From positions 1-34,067 of the forward strand of contig JBOFZL010000018.1 of the NCBI GenBank assembly GCA_051655155.1: a stretch of DNA of 34,067 nucleotides, written 5' to 3'. The stretch's first letter is position 1. Each line of letters begins with the position of its first letter. Position numbers and translations under genes: made by a program. The stretch comes from JBOFZL01 sp051655155. Lineage in GTDB: Bacteria; Bacillota; Clostridia; Peptostreptococcales; Filifactoraceae. Below the pieces are notes generated by a model, which saw only the letters and a list, made by a program, of their open reading frames with translations, was not told the origin of the DNA and made no database searches. Shown one piece after another: positions 24,546 through 32,279 of this stretch.

Positions 24546-24590
24546 CGATACTTTTATTGCAATGAAATATCATTTATGTTACACTATGTA
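24486..24590 (+). repeat. direct repeat copy 1 flanking the secreted-protein gene
   Basis: About 100 bases here and at 25975-26074 are closely similar. The shared stretch runs from the end of the 55-residue ORF through a promoter and the ATATCATTTAT motif. The copies lie about 1.49 kb apart in the same orientation, with the secreted-protein gene and the IS-like hairpin between them. Confidence 0.8.
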
Positions 24591-24625
24591 TTTTTTTATT
24601 ACTTATAATATGAGATAAATGATAT
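24557..24625 (+). promoter_or_regulatory. promoter with inverted-repeat motif, upstream of the secreted-protein gene
   Basis: TTGCAA (24557-24562), 17 bases and TACACT (24580-24585) form the promoter. The spacer contains ATATCATTTAT (24567-24577), whose exact complement ATAAATGATAT occurs at 24615-24625. The same motif pair, closer together, lies before the RHH gene at 26109. Confidence 0.5.
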
Positions 24626-24697
24626 TATAAGGCAAGATGAATTTATTCAAAATTTCGGCATATTTTTAATAAAATTAAAAGAAAGGATTATTTTGTT

Positions 24698-25819
24698 ATG
24701 AAAAAAAATATTTCTTATGTTTTCAAGTTTTTACCAAGTCTTGCTTTTTGTTTTATATTTGTTTTGTTTTTACAGTATGCTGATGATTCTTTTGCCATTA
24801 GCAAAAACAAATTTGCCTCACCTATTGACCTTCCTGTCAAAATTAATGATGATGCTACCAATATAAAAGTTTACAAAATTGATGGGATGCCTTATTTGCC
24901 TTTAAAAGACATCTCCGACAACACCAAACTTATGGTTTACTGGGTTCCAGATAAAAATAAGGTTGTGATTAGAGATAGTTCGGCTATTGTACTCAAAAAG
25001 ATTAATGGGGGAAGTCATGTAGATATGCACTCTTGGTATAGTAAATATAATTCTTACCACGATATCAATGGTAAACCCTCTTCAGATGTGATTCCTTATA
25101 CCTTTGACTACAGTTCTCTCTGGCATCACGAACATGAACTCGTATGTGGTGTTCCGATGTCAAAAAGCCTTGGATTCTATGTAGAACAAGAGATTTTTTT
25201 TGAATATATATATCCTCTTTTTGGCAATATTATAAAAGAGAATGAAGCTGTTTTTAATTCCATGAAAGTGAAGAAAGAGCCATTTATAAATCCTTATGAT
25301 AATTATTTTGCCATTGGAAAAAATAAAACTGCCATCCCTGCCAAATATTCTATAGAAATCAACGGTGATGCCACTAATATTAAGACTTACACCATTGATG
25401 GCAGAACTTATATATCTATAAAGGATTTATCAGAAAACACCAACATTGTTGATCCTAGTTGGCTCGATGAGAGTGATATTGATATTACAGATGGTTCTTT
25501 TATTGTAATTAAAAAGATTAATGGAAAAAGTTATGTGGATATGAGTTACTGGTTTAATAGGTATAAACCTGACCAAATTGTAAATGGAAAAATTGCAAAG
25601 GACGCTCTTCCTTATACTCTTGACAATAAAGCTATTATGCATGGCACTAATTTAGTAGCCAATATTCCTATGGAAAATCTCAACCTATTTGGCTGGTATA
25701 TAGAGCAAGAATACTTTTTCGAGAAGGTATATCCTCTCCTTGGCAATGTTATAAAAGAGAATGAAGCGGTTTATAATTACTTTAAAAAAGATACTATAAT
25801 GAAAATTTATGGACCATAA
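24698..25819 (+). CDS. secreted protein with two tandem copper-amine-oxidase-N-like repeats
   Basis: The 373-residue protein starts with a lysine-rich signal and hydrophobic core (residues 5-26), probably cut after DDSFA. It then holds two copies of a unit of about 160 residues: 30-190 and 201-363. Both share FAI-K-NK, the DATNIK-Y-IDG-Y--IKD-S-NT segment, the IKKING--YVDM--W segment, Y-EQE-FFE--YPL-GN-IKENEAV. The first part of each unit resembles the copper amine oxidase N-terminal/stalk domain (Cu_amine_oxidN1), common in secreted Clostridia proteins; the second part I cannot place. No catalytic amine oxidase domain is present. Codons end in C more often than in neighbours (visual impression). 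It lies alone in the repeat-flanked pocket. Function unknown. Confidence 0.75.
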   Translation: MKKNISYVFKFLPSLAFCFIFVLFLQYADDSFAISKNKFASPIDLPVKINDDATNIKVYKIDGMPYLPLKDISDNTKLMVYWVPDKNKVVIRDSSAIVLKKINGGSHVDMHSWYSKYNSYHDINGKPSSDVIPYTFDYSSLWHHEHELVCGVPMSKSLGFYVEQEIFFEYIYPLFGNIIKENEAVFNSMKVKKEPFINPYDNYFAIGKNKTAIPAKYSIEINGDATNIKTYTIDGRTYISIKDLSENTNIVDPSWLDESDIDITDGSFIVIKKINGKSYVDMSYWFNRYKPDQIVNGKIAKDALPYTLDNKAIMHGTNLVANIPMENLNLFGWYIEQEYFFEKVYPLLGNVIKENEAVYNYFKKDTIMKIYGP

Positions 25820-25820
25820 A

Positions 25821-25877
25821 AAAGTCCGTAAATACAAAAAGCTTTCTATGATAAGTTCATATCATAGAAAGCTTTTT
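25821..25877 (+). terminator. hairpin resembling an IS256-element end, acting as terminator
   Basis: AAAAAGCTTTCTATGAT (25836-25852) and its exact complement (25861-25877) form a 17-bp stem with an 8-base loop and a T-rich 3' arm, right after the stop of the secreted-protein gene. The sequence from 25822, AAGTCCGTAAATACAAAAAG and onward, closely matches the inverted-repeat end of the elements at 1-291 and 825-1776 read on the minus strand. It looks like a residual element end used as a terminator. Confidence 0.75.
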
Positions 25878-25974
25878 GGCAATATTTTTATAATTTGTAA
25901 TTTTTGTTTATTGGTTGTAAGTTTTTCGCTATGTAAAATAAATTAAATTAAATGGAGAGAAGAATAAATATATA

Positions 25975-26074
25975 GAGACTTTATATTAATAAAAAAGATT
26001 TTGAAAAATTAAGAGATATTTTATAAATATAGTGACACTTCTATTGTAACGTGATATCATTTATGTTACATTAT
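25975..26074 (+). repeat. direct repeat copy 2 upstream of the RHH gene
   Basis: This is the counterpart of 24486-24590. The coding part corresponding to the 55-residue ORF is broken here (an in-frame TAG stands before the shared VNKKDFEKLR codons), so only the 3' end and promoter remain. Confidence 0.8.
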
Positions 26075-26081
26075 AAATGAT
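26044..26081 (+). promoter_or_regulatory. promoter with 9-bp inverted repeat before the RHH gene
   Basis: TTGTAA (26044-26049), 17 bases and TACATT (26067-26072) form the promoter. ATCATTTAT (26056-26064), 8 bases and ATAAATGAT (26073-26081) form a perfect inverted repeat that overlaps the -10 box, a position typical of an operator. Autoregulation by the RHH protein at 26109 is a natural hypothesis. Confidence 0.6.
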
Positions 26082-26108
26082 AAATACCATAAGGTAGGAG
26101 GAGTTATT

Positions 26109-26261
26109 ATGGCACTTAAAAGTGATAAGACAAGAATACTTGTAAATATTCCTATAGATCTAAAAAAAGATTTAGAAGAAGCTGCAAGACAAGATAACAG
26201 ATCAGTTAGCAATTATATTTTAACGTTGTTAGAGAAGCATCTTAAAGATAAGAAATCATAG
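26109..26261 (+). CDS. small ribbon-helix-helix (Arc/CopG-type) DNA-binding protein
   Basis: The 50-residue protein MALKSDKTRILVNIPIDLKK then DLEEAARQDNRSVSNYILTLLEKHLKD has the full RHH layout: a basic strand (TRILVNIP), helix A (DLKKDLEEAARQ), the turn NRSVSN, and helix B (YILTLLEKHL). Such proteins dimerise and regulate their own promoters, often as antitoxins. A strong GGAGGAG site precedes the ATG. No obvious toxin follows. An inverted repeat lies on its promoter and a related one lies before the secreted-protein gene. Confidence 0.85.
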   Translation: MALKSDKTRILVNIPIDLKKDLEEAARQDNRSVSNYILTLLEKHLKDKKS

Positions 26262-26348
26262 ATTATTTTAAGTTACTTACCTAAATTTCAAGTATCTTTT
26301 TAAAAGATAATCCATATTCTAATTAACTATTATAATAAATTTAGAAAG

Positions 26349-26471
26349 ATGGATAGTTTTGTTGTAAAAAATATTTCGTGCATTTTGATTTTTATTGGAT
26401 CTTTATTGTTGTTTTATTATATAAAGAATCGCCATATTCAATGGTTGCAGTGTATGGCGATTTTGGATTAA
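26349..26471 (+). CDS. possible 40-residue single-helix membrane peptide
   Basis: ATG 26349 opens MDSFVVKNISCILIFIGSLL then LFYYIKNRHIQWLQ..., with one clear membrane helix (about 10-24). It lies after the RHH gene. There is no convincing Shine-Dalgarno site, and the end overlaps a hairpin (AATCGCCATA 26427-26436 with TATGGCGATT 26453-26462), so it may be non-coding. It is listed because a small hydrophobic peptide beside an RHH protein can be a type II toxin-antitoxin-like pair; this is weak inference. Confidence 0.2.
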   Translation: MDSFVVKNISCILIFIGSLLLFYYIKNRHIQWLQCMAILD

Positions 26472-26521
26472 TGACTTTTTGTAGCCATTTTTTGATTTAT
26501 TTTAAATGGATTTTAGCAGAG

Positions 26522-26773
26522 TTAAAACTCTCCTGCAAACTTTTCTCCAAGATACTTTAGTATTTCTTCTCTTGGGCTATCTGGAGTTAGTAGAAATTCT
26601 TTTTCTTGTTCTAAAAGTACTATCCTCACATGACAGTCGCCAGCTTTAAAAAATTTTTGAACAGTTTCTTCTCTTATTTCTCTTTGTCTGGTTTTGCTTA
26701 TTTTCTTCTTTTCGTATTCTTTTGTAAAATGATATCCTTTAAGTCCTATAATTTTTGTGTAAATATTTTCCAT
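26522..26773 (-). CDS. uncharacterised small protein
   Basis: I do not recognise this 83-residue protein. It starts MENIYTKIIGLKGYHFTKEY and continues with a basic stretch (EKKKISKTRQREIREETVQKFF), then GDCHVRIVLLEQEKEFLLTP and an acidic helix SPREEILKYLGEKF. No membrane segment or signal is present. AAGGAG lies 7 bases before the ATG on the minus strand, which supports expression. It is the only minus-strand gene in this part of the window and converges on the RHH side. Confidence 0.6.
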   Translation of the reverse strand: MENIYTKIIGLKGYHFTKEYEKKKISKTRQREIREETVQKFFKAGDCHVRIVLLEQEKEFLLTPDSPREEILKYLGEKFAGEF

Positions 26774-26917
26774 TAGAAACTCCTTAATATATTAATCTGT
26801 ATTTTATTTTATCATAACATAGTTATTATGTATATTAAATAAATATATTATATTTGGAAACAAGGGGTAAAAGTAGGAAAAAATTATGCTTAAATATATT
26901 ATTTTCTATTGACTATG

Positions 26918-26926
26918 TGTTATACT
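26918..26926 (+). promoter_or_regulatory. extended -10 promoter of the 27-34 kb operon
   Basis: TG, one base and TATACT (26921-26926) form an extended -10 box. No good -35 stands 17 bases upstream. It is the only clear promoter candidate before the seven-gene operon. Confidence 0.45.
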
Positions 26927-26987
26927 TAAGTTCAGAGTAAATTAGAATATTTTATTTAATTAATTATTTAGATATTTGGGGGAGGAA

Positions 26988-27881
26988 ATGGACAAGATTA
27001 AGGGTCATACTTATATGATTATGGGAGGGACAAATACAGGAGTATTTGCCTTTCGTGATGGGTCCACTTTGCTTATTGATCCAGGGCATTCTAAAGCAAG
27101 GGGGCGGCGACTTGTTAAGATTCTTGAAGAGAATAAACTTAGAACTAGGTATTGCTATGCCACTCATGAACACATGGATCACTTTGAGGCTTATTTCTCA
27201 ATAAAGGAGGAAAATCCAAGTGTTGATTTTTTATGTAATGAATATGCTAGAATATTTTTTGAGCAACTATATTTAGGGAATATGATTATGTATGGGGCGA
27301 TACCAAATAAGATGCTTGGAGAACTGGCAAGACCATTTACAACTTATATAGAAAACCTAAAATCGTTAGTAGAGGGTAGGATAAAAATAAATGATAAGGA
27401 ATTTATGTTAATTCATACGCCTGGGCACACCATGGGAGCTGGAAGTATAATGACAGAAGATAAAGTTATTTTTGTTGGTGATAGCATTTTTGATGAAAGA
27501 ATATTAGATAAATATAAGATTCCGTTTATTGTGGATACCGATAGATTTGAAGCTTCCTTAGATAAGTTGGAGCGTATTGATTTTGATTTTGGGGTTATAG
27601 CTCATTCAAAAACCCCATATACCAAAGCTGAAATTTCAAAAATAATAAAAATAAATAAAGATAAGATTTATGAGTTAAGAACACAAGTATATGAACTTTT
27701 GTCAACTCCTTATTCTAGGGAAGAACTACTTAAAGATTTGATGATTTTGCACGAGGTTGAAGTTAATCCTGAGATTTATCATTATAATAATGCTACAGTT
27801 GGGAGTTTGCTTTCTGGATTGATTGCTAAAGATGAAATTACTTATAGCGTAGAAGACGGGCGTATAATTTATTATAGATAG
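26988..27881 (+). CDS. metallo-beta-lactamase-fold hydrolase
   Basis: The 297-residue protein has the zinc motif THEHMDH (about residues 62-68), preceded by the fold's LLIDPGHS turn (about 31-38). HTPGHTMG (about 144-151) gives the next zinc histidine and VFVGDSIF the bridging aspartate; AHSKTP (about 205) fits the last ligand. The C-terminal 90 residues are helical and may form a winged-helix-like domain. Substrate unknown; this fold covers glyoxalase II and ribonuclease types. The ATG at 26988 is very close (2 bases) to GGGGGAGG, so a slightly later start (27015) is possible. It opens a seven-gene operon. Confidence 0.88.
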   Translation: MDKIKGHTYMIMGGTNTGVFAFRDGSTLLIDPGHSKARGRRLVKILEENKLRTRYCYATHEHMDHFEAYFSIKEENPSVDFLCNEYARIFFEQLYLGNMIMYGAIPNKMLGELARPFTTYIENLKSLVEGRIKINDKEFMLIHTPGHTMGAGSIMTEDKVIFVGDSIFDERILDKYKIPFIVDTDRFEASLDKLERIDFDFGVIAHSKTPYTKAEISKIIKINKDKIYELRTQVYELLSTPYSREELLKDLMILHEVEVNPEIYHYNNATVGSLLSGLIAKDEITYSVEDGRIIYYR

Positions 27882-27891
27882 GGTGGATTTT

Positions 27892-28707
27892 ATGGAACTC
27901 AGAGAGTGGAAGGCTATATTGATGCCGTATGAATATGCGGTAGAAGAGTTAAAGGTAAAATTTAAAAATTACAGGCGAGAACTTAATTCTAGCGGAAAAT
28001 ATTCACCAATAGAGTTTGTTACAGGTAGAGTGAAAAAAATATCCTCAATTTTAGAAAAATGTAATAGGCTAGATATAGATATTTTGGATATTGAGCAAAA
28101 AATGGAAGATATTGCAGGGATAAGAATAATGTGCCAGCTTGTAGATGATATATATACTATGCTTGACCATATTAAGTCACGTAAAGATATGGAAGTGATA
28201 TATTGTAAAGATTATGTTAAAAATTTCAAGGAAAGTGGTTATCGTAGCTATCATGTAGTTATTAAGTATCCTATTCAGACAGCTGATGGAATTAAGGACA
28301 TTTTAGCAGAGATTCAAATTAGAACTTTAGCCATGAATTTTTGGGCTACTATTGAACATTCGCTTAAATATAAGTATGACCAACACTTACCTGATGAACT
28401 TGCTGAAAGATTAAAAAGAGCAGCAGATGCTGCCCATCAATTAGATGAAGAAATGCGAGAGATAAGGGAAGAAATTGTTCGTGCACAGGTTAGTTTTGGA
28501 GTTAAATCAATGATTGTTAGAGAGATCACTGATGGGATAGAATTTTTGTTGAAAAAGGATTTTGTTGCTGAGGCAGAGTTGTTCAAGGCAAAGTTAGATA
28601 TTTTAAATGAGGGTTCAGAAAATATGGATGAACTGGAGCTACTTAGAGGAAGGGTGGCTCAGAGGGTAGTTAGGGCTAAAAAACAGATTGAAAAGGCTTT
28701 AAAATAA
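27892..28707 (+). CDS. small alarmone synthetase, RelQ/YjbM type ((p)ppGpp synthetase)
   Basis: The protein makes (p)ppGpp from ATP and GDP or GTP. The 271-residue chain has synthetase-domain motifs only: EFVTGRVKKISSILEKCNR (about 44-62), MEDIAGIRIMCQLVDDI, GYRSYHVVIKYP, AEIQIRTLAMNFWATIEHSLKYK. There is no HD hydrolase domain, TGS or ACT domain, so it is a small alarmone synthetase. The C-terminal helical part fits the tetramer-forming region of RelQ. The ATG at 27892 has GGTGG 6 bases upstream; a GTG at 27883 is the alternative. Its start is 10 bases after the MBL gene. It probably lets stress signals set (p)ppGpp without ribosomes. Confidence 0.92.
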   Translation: MELREWKAILMPYEYAVEELKVKFKNYRRELNSSGKYSPIEFVTGRVKKISSILEKCNRLDIDILDIEQKMEDIAGIRIMCQLVDDIYTMLDHIKSRKDMEVIYCKDYVKNFKESGYRSYHVVIKYPIQTADGIKDILAEIQIRTLAMNFWATIEHSLKYKYDQHLPDELAERLKRAADAAHQLDEEMREIREEIVRAQVSFGVKSMIVREITDGIEFLLKKDFVAEAELFKAKLDILNEGSENMDELELLRGRVAQRVVRAKKQIEKALK

Positions 28708-28722
28708 TAGTTTGGGGGCTGT

Positions 28723-29406
28723 ATGAGTATTTTTGCTATAGGAGATTTACACCTATCTAATGAGAGTAATAAGCCTATGGATATTTTTGGATGGGTTAAT
28801 CATAAAGAAAAAATTTTTGATAATTGGAAGCAAAGGGTTAAGTCAGAGGATTTAGTGCTATTAGCGGGAGATATTTCATGGGCTAATTACTTAGATGAAG
28901 CAAAGGCTGATTTAGAGGATATTTGTTCAATGCCGGGGAAAAAGCTTATTGTTAAGGGGAATCATGATTTTTGGTGGTCAACCTTAAAAAAGATGAAAGA
29001 AAATTATCCAAATCTGGATTTTCTTCATAATAATGCTTATGTGTATGGAGATAAGGTTATTGCTGGAACAAGAGGGTGGATTTTATCAGGGAAAAATAAA
29101 TTGTCTTTAGAAGATGAAAGAATTTGTCAACGTGAAGTAGCTAGACTTAGACTTTCATTAGAGGAGGCTAAAAAGTTTAATAAAGATATTATAGTAATGA
29201 TGCATTATCCGCCTATGAATGAATTGTTCGAGGATTCTTTGTTCACAGATTGTATTAAGGAATATGAAGTTAAGGCAGTGATTTATGGGCATCTACATGG
29301 GAAAGATGGTTTTGGAGCAGGTTTTTCAGGTATGAAAGATGGGATTGAATATTCTCTGGTTTCTTGCGATTTTCTTGGATTTAAATTAAAGTGCATTGAA
29401 AAGTAG
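28723..29406 (+). CDS. metallophosphoesterase (calcineurin-like)
   Basis: The 227-residue protein has the calcineurin-like signature: GDLHLS (residues 7-12), AGDISWANY (about 48-56), KGNHDFWW (about 78-85), MMHYPP (about 158-163), and YGHLHG (about 188-193), giving the two metal ions their ligands. This profile fits the YmdB- or YfcE-like group, often active on nucleotides or cyclic compounds. Substrate not set by sequence. It lies between the alarmone synthetase and threonine aldolase, with 15- and 9-base gaps. Confidence 0.9.
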   Translation: MSIFAIGDLHLSNESNKPMDIFGWVNHKEKIFDNWKQRVKSEDLVLLAGDISWANYLDEAKADLEDICSMPGKKLIVKGNHDFWWSTLKKMKENYPNLDFLHNNAYVYGDKVIAGTRGWILSGKNKLSLEDERICQREVARLRLSLEEAKKFNKDIIVMMHYPPMNELFEDSLFTDCIKEYEVKAVIYGHLHGKDGFGAGFSGMKDGIEYSLVSCDFLGFKLKCIEK

Positions 29407-29415
29407 GAGGTATAT

Positions 29416-30438
29416 ATGAAGGTTATTGATCTTAGAAGTGATACGGTTACTCAGCCTACAGAGGCTATGAGAAAAGCGGCTTTTGAGGCTGTAGTTGGCG
29501 ATGATGTTTATGGGGATGATCCGACGGTAAATGAATTACAAGCGTATGGTGCAAAGCTTTTAGGTAAGGAAGCTGCACTTTTTGTTCCATCTGGAACTTT
29601 TTGTAATCAATTAGCTCTTTATAATCATGCAAATAGAGGGGACGAGGTTATCTTACCATCTGAGTGTCACATTGTTCAGCATGAATCAGGGGCTGCTTCA
29701 ATCATTTCTGGGGTACAACTTAGGACGATTAAAGGTATTGGAAGTGAAATGCCTCTTGATATAGTTGAAGAGGATATAAGGAAATACGAAGATATTCACG
29801 TGCCGTATACTAAACTTATCTGCGTTGAAACAGCATTTTCAGATGGTTCTGTTATGAGTTTAGAATATCTAAAAAATCTTAGGCGTTTAGCTGATAAATA
29901 TAATATTTCCATTCATATGGACGGGGCAAGGATTTTTAATGCAGCAACCCATCTGGAGGTAGAAGTAAGGGAGATTGCTAAGTATGCTGATTCTATAAAC
30001 GTATGCCTTTCCAAAGGGCTATGTGCTCCTGCTGGATCATTGCTGGTAGGAAGTAAGGTCTTTATTGATAAGGCAGTAAGAAAGCGTAAGATTATGGGTG
30101 GAGGAATGCGTCAAGTAGGTATTCTTGCGGCTCCGGCACTTATTGCACTTAAAGATATGACCTCTAGGTTAAAAGAGGACCATGATAATGCAAAATATTT
30201 TGCTGATAGACTTATGGAAATTTCTGGAATCCAGGTAGCTAAAGATAGACTTGACATTAATATGGTTTTCTTTAAGGTTACAGATCCAAGGTTATTTGGG
30301 TTATTTACAGAAGATGAAATGCTAAAGCATAACATTATTATAAATCCCATTGAAAATGGTGAAATGCGTTTCGTAACGCATTATTATATTGATAAAGAGA
30401 AAATTGATTATGTAATAGATGTAATTAAGAGGTACTAA
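29416..30438 (+). CDS. ltaE: low-specificity L-threonine aldolase
   Basis: This PLP enzyme splits L-threonine or allo-threonine into glycine and acetaldehyde. The 340-residue protein starts MKVIDLRSDTVTQPTEAMRKA and has GDDVYGDDPTVNELQ and the FVPSGTFCNQLA motif. HMDGARIFNAATHL is present, with the PLP-binding aspartate, and CLSKGLCAPAGSLLVG carries the PLP lysine (about residue 198). GGGMRQVGILAAPAL follows it. Length is normal. AGGAGGTATAT precedes the ATG. In this operon it may supply glycine, fitting a fermentation of amino acids. Confidence 0.95.
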   Translation: MKVIDLRSDTVTQPTEAMRKAAFEAVVGDDVYGDDPTVNELQAYGAKLLGKEAALFVPSGTFCNQLALYNHANRGDEVILPSECHIVQHESGAASIISGVQLRTIKGIGSEMPLDIVEEDIRKYEDIHVPYTKLICVETAFSDGSVMSLEYLKNLRRLADKYNISIHMDGARIFNAATHLEVEVREIAKYADSINVCLSKGLCAPAGSLLVGSKVFIDKAVRKRKIMGGGMRQVGILAAPALIALKDMTSRLKEDHDNAKYFADRLMEISGIQVAKDRLDINMVFFKVTDPRLFGLFTEDEMLKHNIIINPIENGEMRFVTHYYIDKEKIDYVIDVIKRY

Positions 30439-30439
30439 A

Positions 30440-31330
30440 ATGAGAAAAGCACTATTTGTTTATAATCCTATGTCAGGGGATAGGTTTGTTGCTAATAACT
30501 TAGATACAATATTAAGCATATTGCAAAGCAAAGATTTTGTATTAACCATATACAGAATTGGATATATGGACGATAATCCAAGGAAGCTAATAAAAATGGA
30601 AGATATGGAAATTATAATTGCAGCAGGTGGAGATGGTACGTTAAAAGACGTTGTTCAATGGATGTTCGATGAAGGAGTTGAAAAGCCATTACTAGCGTTA
30701 GGGGCAGGGACTTGTAACAATTTTACTACCAATATTGATATAGTTAAAGATATAACCTTAGCTTTAGATGCTTTACTTGAAGGAAGAGTAAGGAGTGTAG
30801 ATATTGGGCTTATAAATCATGAAATAGTGTTTTTATCATCGCTGGCCGGAGGTATGTTTGTAGATACTTCTTATAAGACAGATGGAAATCTTAAACAAGT
30901 CTTAGGGCCACTAGCTTATTATCTAAAACCTATTAATGAACTTACAAACATTAAATCTTATAAAGTAAGGGTAGAAACTAGGGATGAAGTAATAGAAGAA
31001 TCAGTATTTCTATTTTTATTATTAAATGGAAAGAGCGTTGGCAATTTTCAAAATTTTATAAACTTAGCGGATGTTTCAGATGGTATGATGGAAATGGTTC
31101 TAATACTGGACACAGGAAATCCCTTAGAATCAGCAGATTTATTTTTTACCATAGTAAGAGGTGAAAGTTTCGTTAATAAAAATAATGTCATTATATTAAA
31201 GTCAGATTACTTTAATATAACTACTGTTGATGAAGATATGAAAACTAGCATAGATGGAGAAGCCGGTATTAAAATGCCATTTGAAGTAAAGGTCATTAAA
31301 GAGGCAATAAAGGTCTTTGTTCCAAAATAG
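30440..31330 (+). CDS. diacylglycerol kinase family lipid kinase
   Basis: The 296-residue protein belongs to the YegS/DgkB/BmrU lipid kinase group. KALFVYNPMSGDR opens it, the catalytic IAAGGDGTLKDVVQ motif (about 54-67) binds ATP, and LALGAGTCNNFTTNID stands where the group has LPLGTANDFA. IDGEAGIKMPFEV is the conserved acid motif near the end. The substrate is probably a lipid such as diacylglycerol. The start is 1 base after the threonine aldolase stop, so the genes are translationally coupled. An alpha/beta hydrolase with lipase features follows. Confidence 0.92.
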   Translation: MRKALFVYNPMSGDRFVANNLDTILSILQSKDFVLTIYRIGYMDDNPRKLIKMEDMEIIIAAGGDGTLKDVVQWMFDEGVEKPLLALGAGTCNNFTTNIDIVKDITLALDALLEGRVRSVDIGLINHEIVFLSSLAGGMFVDTSYKTDGNLKQVLGPLAYYLKPINELTNIKSYKVRVETRDEVIEESVFLFLLLNGKSVGNFQNFINLADVSDGMMEMVLILDTGNPLESADLFFTIVRGESFVNKNNVIILKSDYFNITTVDEDMKTSIDGEAGIKMPFEVKVIKEAIKVFVPK

Positions 31331-31343
31331 TAAGGAGAGTAAT

Positions 31344-32270
31344 ATGAGAATTTCTGAGAGAATATTTAAGTCAAAGAGTGATGGTTTAGATATTACATTT
31401 TATACTTTTGAACCTGAAACAGATGCTAAGGCAGTGATACAAATGACTCATGGAATGTGCGAACATTCAAAAAGGTATTTTTGGGTCATTGAACAATTAG
31501 TAGATCAGGGATATGGAGTATACATTCATGATCATAGAGGACATGGCAAATCCAAGGGGGAAAAATATGGACACCTTGGAAATGGTGATATTTATGGGAT
31601 GATGATTAGAGATATGAGAAGCGTAAACAGAATAATAGAAAATGAACATCCTAAATCAAAGATTATTATTTTAGGACACTCTATGGGATCTTTTTTAGTT
31701 CAGAGATATATACAGATTTATCCGGATACAGTGTCTGCTGTGATACTTTCAGGATCAGGTGGTAGAGATCAAATAATTCCCAATAAAATGGCAAAAAATA
31801 TAGCAAAGATTAATATGAAAATTAAAGGGACAAAAACTTATGATAAATCTATAGAAGCTTTACTTATGTTGAATTTTAATAAAAGGATAAAAAAAGGCAA
31901 GACTCCAGTTGATTGGTTAACAACTGATGAGGAACAAATAAAGATGTATTTAAAAGACGAATCAGTAGGTTTTCCTTTTAGTACATCTTCGTATTATTTT
32001 TTATTTAAAGGAATTAGCGAGAACTTTCACAAAGAAAATCTTAAAAGAATAGATATAAGTATGCCGTTCCTTTTATTTTCAGGTAATGATGATCCTGTGG
32101 GCAACTATGGAAAAGGGGTATTGGATTTAGTGAAAATGTATAAAGAACTTGGTATAAGCAACATAACTGTAAATTTATATAAGGGAAAAAGACATGAAAT
32201 GCTGAACGAAACTAATCGTCAAGAGGTACTGGAAAATATATTAGCTTGGCTAAAAAGTATAGTTTATTAA
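31344..32270 (+). CDS. alpha/beta hydrolase, monoacylglycerol-lipase-like
   Basis: The 308-residue protein has MTHGMCEHSKRY (oxyanion loop), DHRGHGKSKG and the nucleophile elbow GHSMGS (serine near 112). LFSGNDDPVG holds the acid and GKRHEML the histidine. The set fits monoglyceride-lipase/lysophospholipase-type hydrolases. No signal peptide, so it acts in the cytoplasm. ATG 31344 follows AAGGAGAG and lies 13 bases after the lipid kinase. A longer in-frame start at 31317 would overlap that gene and lacks a site. Pairing with the kinase suggests turnover of lipid breakdown products (inference). Confidence 0.9.
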   Translation: MRISERIFKSKSDGLDITFYTFEPETDAKAVIQMTHGMCEHSKRYFWVIEQLVDQGYGVYIHDHRGHGKSKGEKYGHLGNGDIYGMMIRDMRSVNRIIENEHPKSKIIILGHSMGSFLVQRYIQIYPDTVSAVILSGSGGRDQIIPNKMAKNIAKINMKIKGTKTYDKSIEALLMLNFNKRIKKGKTPVDWLTTDEEQIKMYLKDESVGFPFSTSSYYFLFKGISENFHKENLKRIDISMPFLLFSGNDDPVGNYGKGVLDLVKMYKELGISNITVNLYKGKRHEMLNETNRQEVLENILAWLKSIVY

Positions 32271-32279
32271 GGAGAACAA

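Noticed and set aside
24233..24625. CRISPR-like or toxin-antitoxin locus in the accessory pocket
   Set aside because: There are only two long repeats, not regular short ones with spacers, and no convincing toxin gene next to the RHH protein.
26378..26560. 60-codon plus-strand frame after the RHH gene
   Set aside because: It crosses a hairpin and the end of the minus-strand 83-residue gene and has no ribosome binding site.
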